Source: Bugulina stolonifera (taxonomy: Eukaryota; Bryozoa; Gymnolaemata; Cheilostomatida; Bugulidae). From it: a stretch of 64,000 nt of DNA. Location of the stretch: the NCBI GenBank assembly GCA_935421135.1, contig OW285187.1, forward strand, positions 30,133,818 to 30,197,817, read 5' to 3'. Shown one piece after another: positions 9,601 through 21,600 of this stretch. Made by a program: the position numbers and the translations under genes. The notes under the pieces were generated by a model. That model searched no databases. It was given only the letters and a program-made list of their open reading frames with translations, and had not been told where the DNA came from. Numbering within the stretch: position 1 is the first letter of the stretch; every line of letters starts with the position of its first letter.

Positions 9601-12600
9601 CTTTCATACATTTAGCAGTTTCATACATTCAGTTTCGTACTTCTGAGGTCCATTAAATAGGATGAGACAGTAACCAGAAAAGAAGTTTGGGACCTAAAAG
9701 ATGACAACTCCTTAGAAATGTAAACAATGCTTAGAGGCCTAAGCTAAGCCAAATAGACTATTTATTGGCTGGATTAAAAGCATAGCAAATAAATGAGTCC
9801 AGCTTCCACAAAATGCTAGTTGTGCAGCGTTATAGCTATAATTGATCTAAAACACTCTCAAAGCTAACAGCTAAGGCTTTCAGATGATACTAATGTATCA
9901 GTAGTGGCCTGGACAAGGCTACGAGTCACCAAACGAGTCACCAAACGTTCACTTGATTATAATGACCAAACTGTTTATTAGCTGAATGATTAATTGAGTG
10001 TACCTTGTAAACTAAAAAAAAGCAATGAAATATACCGGGTAACGGTGGAACAAATAAGGTGGGTACACAGTGCCTGCAATCTTACACATTAGTATTGTAT
10101 AGCTAAGAAATTAGTGAATTACTAAAACTAAAAAAAATCTTGCTCTAGGTGAGATTGAGCTCTACCACTACGCTATCAGGTCCACAATGACTGTATGGGG
10201 AAAACTAGCTATTAAAATGAGGATACACACCTGCTAGCCGTAAACCATTACAATTTTATACTCCCAACACTAACAATGTAATAGGTGAATGTGAAGAATA
10301 CAATATGTGGATATAGGAAAAGGAAGCAACGAGCAACTTTTTTTGATAAATGCACCAAAAATAGCCATTGATTTTACTACCTGAGTTTTTTTTAATAAGA
10401 CAATCCTTAAATTACTGTACATTGGCGTTTCACAACAGCTTATTACCTTATTACCGATTTTGGTAAAAATGGGCTTGAGAAGAGCATAACATTTTTAATT
10501 TACGTTTTAAGCCATTTTTTTTAAATTAACAGCCCCACCAAAAATATATTTTAGTTCAACGACCACTAAGGTATACAGGGTGTTGGTAAAATGCGCTAGG
10601 TTCTTGGATTAAATAATAAACAGTATGCGTTTTGGAAAAATTAATAAAACAGCAGTCTATTTACTCAGTCGTTATACTTACTTGTCTATACTGGATGTGA
10701 TGTATGGTGTGATGTATTTGACTACGACATTTGTGAGAAAAAATCCTATTGTAACAATTTATCACCTAGTAACAACTAAGAACAATTATTTTATAATAAT
10801 AAAGCATTATTATAATTTAATTTAATTAAAATATTTTCAAGTTTGATTGATTATAACAAGCCAATATGAACAAAATTATTTTTTCGCATGTGAACATTGA
10901 CAAGCATGTGAACATTGACAATGGTCTTGCTTTTATTCTATGGAAACTAGCCCGCAGAATGACTTGAAACCAGTTGATCTTTCTTATATATACACCGATA
11001 ACCTTAACCTAACGAAAGATAACGGAAAATAACGAAACAAAAACAAATCGGAGAATAACTAACTAACATGCAACGAACGAACGTGAATTATAAGGATTGA
11101 AAGAAGCATAACGTGGTGTGGTGGTGTGGGCGTGGTGTGTGTTCCATGAGTGTGGTGTGTGTTCCATGAGTGTGGTGTGTGTTCCATGTGTGTGGTGTGT
11201 GTTCCATGTGTGTGGTGTGTGTTCCATGTGTGTGGTGTGTGTTCCATGTGTGTGGTGTGTGTTCCACGACACACCGCACACTCGCCCACACATGTGGGTG
11301 AATTTTGAAACTGAATCGTACCTAACTGCTAGAAAACAAAACTAAAAATTGAATGATACCTAAACACTTGAAGTTTCCTATTTTAAGGTCGATGAGCTGG
11401 TATAGTGGTAATGGTGACTTGGGTGGGATCAGTAGAGGCCTTGGGTTTAAACCCCAGTCAGGGAAAGATATTTTTATGGACAAGTCTCTGACTTGCAAAA
11501 AAAATATCATCCATGTTTGCAAATTTGGTGATGAGGGTTCCTAGTATGGTGAGTAACTTTTATGAAGTAGCTTCTCTATTTATTAAAAATAATTAAAAAA
11601 CAAGCGATTATCCTCTTATGTGTGAACATATTTCTAGGTAATATTTAATTTGAAAAATTAAATTTTAATTCATGTTCACCAAATTTTCCAAATTGTACAT
11701 ACACTACATTACATAATAGGTAAAGGAAAATATCCCATTGTAGCGTACCTGCATCTAGAAATTCTGTCAGAAAAACTACAAAGAATGGTGTAACCAGGTC
11801 GTTGATACCCTGTACATAGCCACTGGCTGGATGTCTAATGGCCCATATGTACAATATCCGTTCAAATATCTACAACATACCACATCAAGCAATACAGTCT
11901 TACAGCAGAGTACACATCACTGATCAACAGCATGCAGGAATTACTCACTCGTGTATATGTCAGAGTTGGTGATAACTCAGATACAAATTATTATACATAA
12001 TATGTTGTCTAATTATTTACATAATTATTTTTACAACCTACACGTACTTCTATATAGTTTGTAACAGATTCATCTACCAACCCAACTGTTTGAATATCAC
12101 ATCAAACTGAACCCAGGTATAACCTATTCGTATCGATAATGGTAGAATGATTTCGACACAATTAATATGGAAATTGTGGGAGATACTACCTCCTGTACCA
12201 AAGTTGTCTGGAATAGTGGTATAAGTGGATTCATTCGAGGAACATCTATATGTATCTGTCGGAATATTTCCTGATACTGAGCTTCATGCCTAGTGCCAAA
12301 GTACTGCTCTAGAAAACCAAAATACTCCTTCCTCTTCCTCTCCAAAGTTGGTCCCCTGCGGTCAAGTGCCACGGGGAGGTAACCCTGAAAATACACATTT
12401 GTTACTAAAGATAATTTGTACAAAGCTACATTTTTCGCAGACAAACTCCAAACATACAGTAACCACAATTCATACTACACTAAAAAATTACGTACAGAGA
12501 GGAACTTCCAACTGATTGGCCGACAGCTAGCTGGTATCCCCGACCAGCTCATAGTCCGGAGCTCTTCTACAAAATAAAACAAAACCTGCAGTTACACACT

Positions 12601-14498
12601 CTATTATAAGTTTAATGAAGTAGCTTCGGCACTGTAAAATAAGTCAAAGGTTTGTAGTAGCGGAATACAGGCTATCAAAATCAAACAGTAAATACTTACA
12701 AAACTAGGCCTATAATCCAAAACAAGGCCAACAGAGCAGACAACTCCAAAAATGACTTTTAGTGACAAAATGTTTTCTCAGATATGCACATATACATTGT
12801 ACATACATTGTACTTATACATAAACATTATAGTTTATAGAATGACTTCAAAGAGTGTTACGGCATTCAATACGATCAAACAAAGTGGTCAACGGTGGGGG
12901 TTTAATAGAAGCTCTCCATATATAGAAACTCTCCATATATCATACCATTGTATGTTCCTTCAGCCATTGTATTTTACTACATATTGCAGTCGAGACAAAA
13001 AGGCACTCTCTAGTAAAAACATACATTCATAACAGCCCTCTCATGAAGGGCAGCTGGCGAAAAATATTCAATGAATGGACAACGGTCGATAATTAATAAT
13101 AGATGCACAATGGATATATTCACCAGAGTGTCCAGTACATGATTTTGGAGTTGCGATCTTACGTTACCTGCAAAATTAGGAGTTACATTCGCGGATGTCA
13201 GTTTTAACACCCATCACGAAATCCCGCTAATGTACAATGTAGGTCATCCACCATGAAATGATTGCAATTTAGCAATTAAACTAATGAGCCTCAATATTTT
13301 AATATTAATCTGATGATTTCTAGTCTTTTTATTAATAACTTTTGGTTGAACTACAAATAACAACTAGAATTATCCTGTATTCACTGAAATTAGCACAAAA
13401 TAAGCACGTAGTCAGCTAAGTGAGCTAAGATATAACTACTTTCATGGAAAATTCTAGTTTTACACACAATGGCCACAGAACACTTAACCTTGTCAAAGAT
13501 AGTAGAAAGAAGAAATAGTTCATTTTGGTCAAAAACGGCCCATCTCCTGCCCACCTACATAGTACCGAGCAGAAAAGGAGCTATGCAACCTTATGCTGCA
13601 CTATGCCATATGATTGGAGTGCCTTGGCTTTGGCCGAAACTATCCATCTTTCACTCCACTATCTTTGAAATTATGCTGCATCCAGTGATATTTGTTATTA
13701 TATGTCAATAATAAGATATAGATGTAGGCTACCTAGCACATTCTTGGGAGGTGAGGCTATGAGTGTCTCAAACTTCTTCTCCTTAGCAAGTTCTCGCTGT
13801 GATTGAGCAGCTGAAATTGATCTCTTCATCTTTGGGACTCCATTCTTCTGGTGTTTTGTAGCTGGAGGGTTTGGTTCACCAGAAGCTCTAACCTCTGACA
13901 CTGTGAATATAACATTGTATGTGCTAATATGATTCATTAGATAATGTTAGGTTCAACTGCTAACAAAATAAAGTAAACAAATACAAATATTACAATCCGA
14001 ATGAAACATGTAATGCCAACAGTTGATGATACAATAAATCCTACCAGATGGATAACACAGAATAGATAGGTAATACAAAAATGCTAAGAAGGACGAGGTA
14101 TTGAATTAACTCAATATACTGATAATTAGTTTAGTTACAAAGTTGTTCTCTCTTTCAAATGTTTTTAGAAATAGATTCAAGAGAGAACAACTTCTAATTA
14201 TAACCAACAGACTGCGAGTTTTCAATGACAGAGCTAGCGTGTTGACACACTGCTCATCCATACCTTTAGGGTTTGGGGACTTTCCAGTGCTTTGTGTGGT
14301 GGTGGTAGACATACTATGTTTGTCTATGATATCTGTAACAGTTGACTGAATATATTTCTCATCCAGTTTGAGCCGGACTAACAGATCATCATCACCGTCG
14401 TCCCAAGCGTCCAGTGTACTTTCTTCATACTGCTGAAATGATGACTTGTCGTGGAAGACCCCAGCACTTTTACCAGACTTTTTCGGCGTTTTTGACAT
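6679..14498 (-). CDS. TBC1D22: TBC1D22-type Rab GTPase-activating protein, 9 coding exons
   Basis: Coding exons 5' to 3': 14498-14264, 13900-13733, 12566-12496, 12384-12190, 11869-11749, 9161-8979, 7630-7503, 7127-7032, 6810-6679 (442 aa). The N-terminus keeps the SSFQQYEESTLDAWD block of TBC1D22A/B, followed by a linker and a TBC domain at about residues 145-430. Diagnostic segments are LRTMSWSGIP, RQIHIDVPR (arginine finger) and ASGYVQGINDL (glutamine finger), then SFWCMSKLLDGIQDNYTFAQ, FAFRWMNNLLMRELPLRCTI and LHLYVCAAF-type sequence. TBC proteins accelerate GTP hydrolysis by Rab GTPases; TBC1D22 proteins are known Golgi/ACBD3-associated factors. An acceptor-like CTTTTAG precedes the ATG by one base, so further 5' exons are possible (see 14751-15652). 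The acceptor of exon 2 could alternatively lie 6 bases downstream, also in frame. Confidence 0.95.
9290..9330. mobile_element. Possible mariner/Tc1-type terminal sequence in a TBC1D22 intron
   Basis: TATACAGGGTGGGCAACC at about 9302 has the TA-CAGGGTGG form of many mariner-like terminal repeats. A second TATACAGGGTG occurs at about 10571 in the same orientation, but the flanking bases differ. No matching inverted end or transposase was found. The roughly 100-residue minus-strand open frame across this segment has no splice or homology support that I can see. Confidence 0.3.
10025..10280. mobile_element. Short, reversed derivative of the 3508-6371 hAT-like element
   Basis: GTGGAACAAATAAGGTGGGT followed by ACAC and CTGCAATCTTA (10045-10085) matches the inverse of the right end of the larger element near 6315-6360. 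The other side (10225-10275), read on the minus strand, matches its left end: GCAGGTGTGTATCCTCA and a GGGAGTATA motif correspond to 3530-3600. The outer CAGTG ends have decayed. It is therefore an internally deleted copy of about 250 bp, inserted inverted in a TBC1D22 intron. An A-box-like TAGCGTAGTGGTAGAGC on the minus strand lies inside (about 10157-10175). Confidence 0.6.
11112..11275. repeat. Minisatellite, 22-bp unit, about 7 copies
   Basis: Repeats of TGTGTGTTCCATGTGTGTGG-type units lie in a TBC1D22 intron. Because 22 is not a multiple of three, the same repeated peptide pattern appears in several frames; these frames are not genes. The leftmost copies carry a GAGTG variant. Confidence 0.9.
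11388..11545 (+). mobile_element. tRNA-derived SINE, most complete copy
   Basis: A tRNA-like head is visible: GATGAGCTGGTATAGTGGTA (A-box region) at 11391, then GGTTTAAACCCC (B box) at 11444-11455, 43 bases downstream of the A-box region. The SINE body CAGTCAGGGAAAG, TTTTTATGGACAAGTCTCTG and CTTGC follows. The body matches copies at 5506 and 38905. It lies inside a TBC1D22 intron, opposite to the gene's direction. Confidence 0.7.
14132..14206. mobile_element. Miniature hairpin repeat (MITE-like)
   Basis: GTTGTTCTCTCTTT at about 14140 and its inverse GAGAGAACAAC at about 14181 enclose a loop of about 30 bases. The outer AACTTCTAATTATAA segment also occurs at 6250-6270 after GGGAGAACAACTTC, and GTTGTTCTCTCTTTTC recurs near 41003. 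This suggests a small dispersed inverted-repeat family. It lies just after the donor of the first TBC1D22 coding exon. Confidence 0.55.
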
Positions 14499-14750
14499 GC
14501 TAAAAGGTTTAATGAATAAAATATACATGGAGAAACCATTTATCTGGATTGCATATTATTGCCTAACAGGAGAGGGCATGCACTAACCGTTTAGTAAAAC
14601 TAGTTCAGTTCATGTCATATAATATGTTACTTGGCAACTCGCAATTAAAATCCTAGGGTAATCTTCTAATGCATTTAAAAATAACTGTTAGGGATATGTT
14701 AACCATTTTTAACTTGCTTTTGGCAGCTATAGCCCACGTATTCTACATTG

Positions 14751-15652
14751 CTAGCCAGCCCATGAGTCGATTACATACTCTATATTGCTTAACTGAAGCT
14801 GAGAGGGTTCCCCAGAATTGTCTATTGTCCCAAATCCACTAGTTACCAGTGACTGAAGTGTTTCTTCAACTTTCTGGACGCTACAAGAAAATGAAATTGC
14901 AAACCTAAACAAGACTTGGCTGACAACGATACGATGCCTTGGACAATATGGATATCAATAAAACACAGGCTATAGGCCGAATGGGGCATGACCCTGATAA
15001 CTCATCCTCTTTCAAAAATAGGTAGCAGCAGTTTACTGCCTAATTTATCTGGTGCTTTGGCAGGGAATTTTATTATCAAATTGTGTATATTACCACACTA
15101 ATTATTGTTATTGTGTATATTACCACACTAATTATTGTTATTACAACTAAGGTGGAAATGATTTTAAGAGTTTAGTCACTTTAACTTTGATCAGGTTACA
15201 GGCTTAAAACAGGCTAGTTATTATATTATTATATATTATTAGAGCTTGAGGCTGCTAATCACTATCAGTGAATATTATTTAATATGAGTTATTGGATCTC
15301 AAAAGTCAAGTGTATACTTGTTCTCCTACCAATTAATAAATATATGAACACAGTAAAAGCAAAATTAGCTTTAATTTATCAATACTAGTTCTACTCTACC
15401 CTACCTTCCAGGTAATGGCTTTGTGTTTGGCCTCCAAAGGCTTGTGCTTGAATTGCAATTTTTGCTGGCAGTACCTTCATGTACAGTATCCAAGTCTGTG
15501 ACAGAAGCAACAGTGATACTACTATGACTAGCAAACTTATCAAGATGAGTGTATTTAGGTTGGGTAACTGCAAGATTTAGTTTTTTCCCAGGCACACACA
15601 AATTTTGTTCAAAATTCGAGTTGTCAATAGAACCGACAGTATTCATGGACAT
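14751..15652 (-). CDS. Two-exon unknown protein, or the 5' exons of TBC1D22
   Basis: Exon 15652-15405 starts at an ATG and ends at the donor AAG|GTAGGG. Exon 14880-14751 follows the acceptor CTTGTAG. The joined frame gives 125 aa ending at a TAG, in a Ser/Thr-rich, otherwise featureless protein. I do not recognise it. Alternatively, a good GTATGT donor at 14778 would splice exon 14880-14779 to the acceptor just before the TBC1D22 ATG. That junction keeps frame and would add 117 residues to TBC1D22 (559 aa). The extension does not match the vertebrate TBC1D22 N-terminus (FWKR, LPGSIQ, YGAQHPP), so neither reading is settled. Confidence 0.5.
15080..15142. repeat. Direct duplication, about 31 bp x 2
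   Basis: TTGTGTATATTACCACACTA followed by ATTATTGTTA is repeated twice in tandem. It lies in the intron or spacer between exons 14880 and 15405. Confidence 0.8.
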
Positions 15653-15787
15653 ACTCCGTAGTAATTAGATGTAGTACTAAACGTTGACGCTGGCGATAAA
15701 ACTTCATTTGCACCAAAAATACCTATGAACTGAAATCATTTCCATTTTTAGGAAGTCTCACAACCAGTAAAAAAACTCAGTGCTTTT

Positions 15788-16035
15788 AGTGTCTTTGCGA
15801 CTTAAATTTCAGGGACAGGCCAGCTTGCTAAACATTTACCGACACACATCGGTCACAGAGTCGCGAATACACCGGCCTGGGCCAAAAGCAAAATTCTTAT
15901 TACCGTGCGAAAACACCCGTGCGCCAATGAGATAGGGAATGGCTTTCTCCGACCTAGGCCGAACGGGCGCCTTTGAAGTTATATTTGAGGGCCAGGTCGG
16001 TCCAGGAGGTCGGAAAGTCACTATCCTCTGCCCAC
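15788..16035. repeat. Dispersed repeat, copy A of a pair flanking the TBC1D22/CERK spacer
   Basis: Shares with 18050-18305, in the same order and orientation: TTTGCGAC/TTGCGAC, AAATTTCAGG then ACAGGCCA, TTGCTAAA, CACA then GGTC, GGCCAAAAGCAAAAT, GTGCGAAAA then CCC, GGGA/GGGATGG, TTTCTCC and CCAGGTCGGTCCA. Its left start GCGACTT and right inverse GCGACTT-like end suggest terminal inverted repeats. Higher GC than its surroundings marks it as a transposed unit. The conserved minus-strand phrase FAFGPGRC appears in both copies, but stops and indels argue against coding. Confidence 0.7.
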
Positions 16036-18049
16036 CTCAACATCCGGATGGCGGGAGGGATCTCTTTCCTACGTTGCACCCGTATATAGTTTTTTTTTAA
16101 TTTTAGAGATATTTAATATAGTCAGTATTGGTTCTAATAAACATAACTTTATTTTTGCTAAATTAAAGTATTATCGTTAGATTCAGAAATCAAATATTGA
16201 AGTATAATATTTTGTTGATAAAACATTGCCGCAATAAAGCATCATAACATCCTGCAGTATTACAAAAAATGGATTCTGGATTGTGAAACCTAAATGTTAA
16301 CACAAAGCCCGATTCAAAGGGAATATTTGGGAATTCACGATTAAATGTTTTAGTTCAATCTAGTATTGGTGAACATCTGTGTCTGTATGTACTTTTACGT
16401 TTTATTTAATCGTTGAGTGTCTAAATTATTTCAGAGTACAGTGTCTGTCTCTATAGTCTATTTGTGTTACCTTTCCTTTGCTACTTAAACTTTAACTTAC
16501 TTTTAATCAAATCTTAATTAATCTAATCTTCTTACATTCTTACCCTGTTGAACATGCTTTCTTTAAAAAAAGACATTGACTTAAGCGAGGCAAAAAGAGT
16601 CGATACTTACATACCACATATTACCATCAACTCAATTCCTTGCATTTAGATTTAGTCTAAATGTTGATGTACGAAATCAAAATAAGTTGCTATTAACAAA
16701 CATGAAACATGAGAAATATGTTTTGTAAGTCGAGGTGTCAACTTTTTTTTGCCTCGTTTCACAGCGTTTGATGTTTGATAACTTACTCATTAAATTATTT
16801 ATAATTATGGTTTTCATGATCAGGATTCTGTTATCACTATGATTGTGACAGTGCGATTATTATTATTAATTATCATTACTATATTAATATTATTATAATA
16901 TTATTGTTTAGGGTTATGATAATAATGACTATACTTTTTCTTTAGCTTGATTGTATGTCTGATGCTACTGCAGTTGAATTACCAGTAGGGTAGTACTACT
17001 AAAATGAAAATAGATTATATTACCATAGGATGCTATGTACTCTTTCTCTTTGAAATATATGACAATTTCCTCATGATTACTTTAAAAATTCTTCTTCAGT
17101 TCACTATAAGAAACGTGCACTTTATAGCGTATAGGCTGTATAAGCCTATAATAGGCTAATACATCATACTCATCATCATTGTCATGACTAATATTGCTGC
17201 ATCAGTGGTTTGTTATGTGATCACTTGAGTTGGTAGGTTAACATGAATTATTACTAATTATAACGGAATTAAATTTTAATGATGATTCTCATATTATTTT
17301 TATTGCTGTGGTTATTATCACCATAAGCAATCATTCTAAAAAGCAATGTAGCTAGTTAAATGTGCGCTTATAACTGAAAGACTTGACATTATGCTAAATT
17401 GTAAATTGTATTATTAGTATTATGATATTTTTATGAATTCACGTTAAAAGTAGTAAGTGAAGAAAACAATGCAATATTACGCTTATAAACTGAAGTAAAA
17501 ATTATAGGAACAACTGTAGTGATTTTCCCTTTTTTCTTCATTTGTGGTTCACTTCTGGGAGGTGAATCCAGCTCAAGTCAAATAAAGTTGTAGTCATATG
17601 TAAATATCTACAAACCAAGTGGGAAGCATTTGCTGGCAGCTGAGAGGTCAGCCAAAATCGAAATATCTGCTAGGAGTAGAAGGTTTTTTATTTGAGAAAA
17701 CATATTCTGATATATTTTTTTAATTTTTTATCTGAAAGTCACAAAATTTTACTCATTTTGAATGTTATATATGCAATATTGAACAGCCGATGCTGTAGTA
17801 GATTTTAATGATTATATGCACTTGCGCCACTTAAATAAGCTAATTACTTTTGAGAACAGAGCTAGTTAGATAGCACATAAACAGGTTCCATTTTACTGGT
17901 AGATCCTTCTAATGCTGTGCTAATCGTGAACTGTAAGGGCTGTGATGAATTGACGGATTATACCTTGACATATGCTATAGAACCATAGGGACTGTACAAT
18001 ATAGCTTCCTGCTAAATCTAAGATGATAATGATGTAGGCCTGCACATTT

Positions 18050-18305
18050 ATTAGTGTTGTTGCGACCCAAATTTCAGGCACAGGCCAACTTGCTAAAAAA
18101 CTTTCCTAACCAATTCTATCACAGGGTCGTGAACACACCGACCTGGGCCAAAAGCAAAATCCCCCTTTTTGTGCGAAAAACCCAGGTGTGCCGATGGGCT
18201 AGGGATGGTTTTCTCCACCCAAGCAAGATCCCAGGTCAATAGCCAGACGGCTATCTTTGGATTTTTATTTGCGTTCCAGGTCGGTCCAACAAGTCGCGAA
18301 GATAC
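18050..18305. repeat. Dispersed repeat, copy B of the pair
   Basis: Same structure as 15788-16035, with TTGCGACCCAAATTTCAGGC at the left and CCAGGTCGGTCCAACAAGTC then GCGAAG at the right. The left GCGAC and the inverse of the right GTCGC are short terminal inverted repeats. It lies about 325 bases upstream of the CERK start codon in the direction of CERK transcription. Confidence 0.7.
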
Positions 18306-18629
18306 TAGATATCTAAACACCTACACCTATACACCTGTATTATTACATGTAGGTCTATTAAATACATGTATTTATTTGGAGAGCTGACTTCAGAGAGAAT
18401 CTAATCATACAACAATGTGATGATTCTTTCTTTTGCTGCTATAAGCATATATTTGTATAGTTGGTGCTATAGCTTTGCTCACTAAGTGAACCCATAAACT
18501 TAAACCACGGAATCTCCTTGTGTATTTACCTATTTGATAGCTATGGAGAACATGAGATTGATAAATGAAAGGCTTTATTTTATTTCTGAGCAGAGTATCT
18601 GGAGTGTAGAAGCTCGTACCTGATCTAAA

Positions 18630-21600
18630 ATGGCACCAGATTCAGAGAGAGGCTCTAGATGTGAAGTTAACTTAGAAGAAGTACTGACCATTGCTAACAA
18701 ACCATTCAATGTCAAGTTGAATGATAAACATATGTCTTGGAATTACAAAAAGAAACAACCATTTAGTAACAAGGAAAAGAAAAGCTGGACATGCAGTGAG
18801 TACCTACAAGTAGTGGCCTATTACACTGTATAATAGATGTATATAGATGAAGAATGTGGTGATTAAGCTATAGAACAATGTGGTTAAAGAACTACTAGAA
18901 ACAATAGGCTTACTGCAGGCTGTAGAGTTACAGGATGTAGCAGCTGATTCAGCATATAATTACTAGAGATGTTATTATTATTACTAGTTGGAGATATTTA
19001 TGCTTCTTCAGTAGTACAGAGTTATCATAATTATAATTACATACATGACTGTGTGTTTATTATAACTGATTGGAATAACTAGCAGGTTGTCAAGGAGTGA
19101 CCTATGATGACCAGTTGCTAATGATAGATGACCAGTGCTGTCTTACTAAACTAATCCAGCTAGTTTTTGCAGATAGCGATGACCTTGTGATAGGTTTACA
19201 CACCTATTCTACCACAAGTGTTAATAGGCCTACTAGTGTAATCTAGGGAAACAATGTTTGGTTCTTTATTTGTGTGTTTGATTATTAATATGAGTATAGT
19301 TAATACATATGCATATAATATACAAGTACGTGTATATACTTTTAGAGAACAAGGTTCCAATAGAAGAAATAGTTGCAGTAGAGTATGTAGAAAGGGAGGT
19401 AAAACCAACTGATAGGGGGGATATTGAGATGGTATCAGTCAATGCTACTACATTCAGGCTGCATATCATAAAGAGGGTACCTAAACACATGTGGAAAATC
19501 AAAGCTGTGGAGTTGCACTGCTCCAGTAGTGCACAGTGTGCACTTTGGGTAGATACTATCAGGTCACTGCTAGAGAAATGTAAGTAACTAAGATATATAA
19601 TAAAGTTCAAGGTCAAGTGTTTTGGTTTCATGCCATGTAAATAGGTGTAAATTCTAAAGTGTGAGCATGCCTTGGTTTGTTTATATGTCAAACTAACCAT
19701 TGGAGTGGAGTGATTTCTTATCTTGATATCAGTGTAACAGGTAGCTCTATGGGAATCAACATGGGGGTTTATGGAAAGGGAAATTGGCAATATGTCAAGT
19801 ATGCAGTTGATACAATATACACTGGGTTTACAATATGCATAGCTGAACTTGTTGGCATAAGTATTGGAGTTGCTTTTCAACTCAAGTTCTCTATGGCAAA
19901 TACTCTTTGCATAATTATGACATAAAGGTCAACAAATGGCTTAATAGTTTAGTTTATAGTACATTCCATATTACCACCTACTACACTTGGCAAGCCTGAC
20001 CCTAGCAGTGCTGCTACTCGTACTTTGGCAAACAGCCAGAAGTCAGCAGCAGCAACATGATTGCAATATTGCGTTTTGTTTGGTGACTATTGAGAGCAAT
20101 GCCAGAAGTTAGGCTAAGTATGCACAATGCACTGTGTTACAAACTGAATAGGTTTATACTATGTACAGTGTCAATAATATTGTGATTTTTCTGATTTGCC
20201 TTCATGTATTGTAGTAACTTACTGACTTGTACCATGTCTGGTACAATAGAAATATCACTCTCTGCTAGACCTACTAGCCTACATTGTATTAGTAATACTG
20301 TACTAAATATCCCTGATTCAGAATGGTGGAAGTGTCAGTGTTCCCTCTATGCAATTACTTCTTCCACTTTTCCACTCTGATAGTATAGGAACACTTTGGG
20401 CGTTCACCATAGCCCACTAAAACCCTTAGTATGTTGGAAGTATTAGAATAACCACAATATTATGCATTTACAGACGCTAGCAGACCAAAGTCATTACTAG
20501 TCTTTATTAACCCTTATGGAGGGAAGAAAAAGGCCAAGAAGATATTTGATGACAAAGTAGCTGCCATCTTTGATTTGGCTGGTATTACTAGTCATGTGAT
20601 CAGTGAGTAAATTATTAGTTGGTAACTGGACACTTCACAACTGAGCTTGGGCTTATGTAGTTGTTAAACATGCAGTTGTGAACTCTCCCTTTGCTCATGT
20701 ATGTGATACTTGGTTGTGTCCCTTCACTCTACCACAGGTAACATTATACAGTGTTTGTGTTACAGTTACAGAGAGGGCGGACCATGCTAAAGATTACATA
20801 CAGTCACATGACCTCAATAGATATGATGGGTGAGTCTAGTTTTTCCTTTCTACACTTAATCTACCTGTATATGTATATAATGAAGTCTACAATACATTTA
20901 GGGCCTACCACAACTGGTCAGTGGTAGATGGAAACCGATGTTTCGCAACTGTATGTGTTTGGGCATGCAGTGTGGTATATTTACCAAACTTAAATTTTCC
21001 AATTGTCAGATGGTCACTTTGTTAGCTACTATTAGTACCTGTTTGTGTAGTGGGCATATGGATAATGCAACATGTATAAATTATATTATAACTTGTGTGG
21101 ACTAGTGCCTAGTTCATCATAATACAGTCTTTGTATTTCAATCCAAAGATTGTTTGTTTTGAAACATGCATGAATGCTTACTAATCTACTCCAGTCTCTC
21201 TCTATGTTATAGTAATGTTGTTATTTCATACTGTAACCCCCAAGCTATTCAAGGTTTTATGCAATAAATTTAATAACAGTTTGCAAAGTACTATTGGTAC
21301 CATATAAGCTAATTTTCCATGTTTATGACTGCATATTAAGTATCCCACAGGGACTTCTATCAATGTCAATATACAATGTGTGCGCAATAGACATGCATGT
21401 ACCGCAGGTAGAAATATCAGCTAGTAAAGTCTATACACGTATATCATGTATGCCTAGTCTCTCTTTTTCAGGAGGAGACAATTTCATAGTCAGAACTTCG
21501 TAGACTTGCACTTTTTATTTTACTGTAGAATCTTATTTACTGATATCATTTGAACATTTGAACTATATTATCGTTGTTTTATCGAGTGTTCATGTGTATA

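Larger units (their letters stand above)
15653..18629. other. Spacer between divergent TBC1D22 and CERK
   Basis: Contains the two related GC-richer repeats (15788-16035 and 18050-18305). About 2 kb of AT-rich DNA with no exon-like frame lies between them. A GAGGCAAAAAGAGTCGA phrase near 16587 has a partial inverse (TTTTTTTTGCCTCG) near 16743. No TATA boxes are evident. Divergent promoters of both genes must lie here, and possibly shared regulatory elements. Confidence 0.6.

Noticed and set aside
10155..10195. Possible tRNA gene (minus strand, good A-box sequence)
   Set aside because: No B box or acceptor stem partner follows at the right distance; it lies inside the short hAT-derived repeat.
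11059..11345. His/Thr-rich and Cys/Val-rich open frames
   Set aside because: Products of the 22-bp minisatellite; the same pattern appears in several frames.
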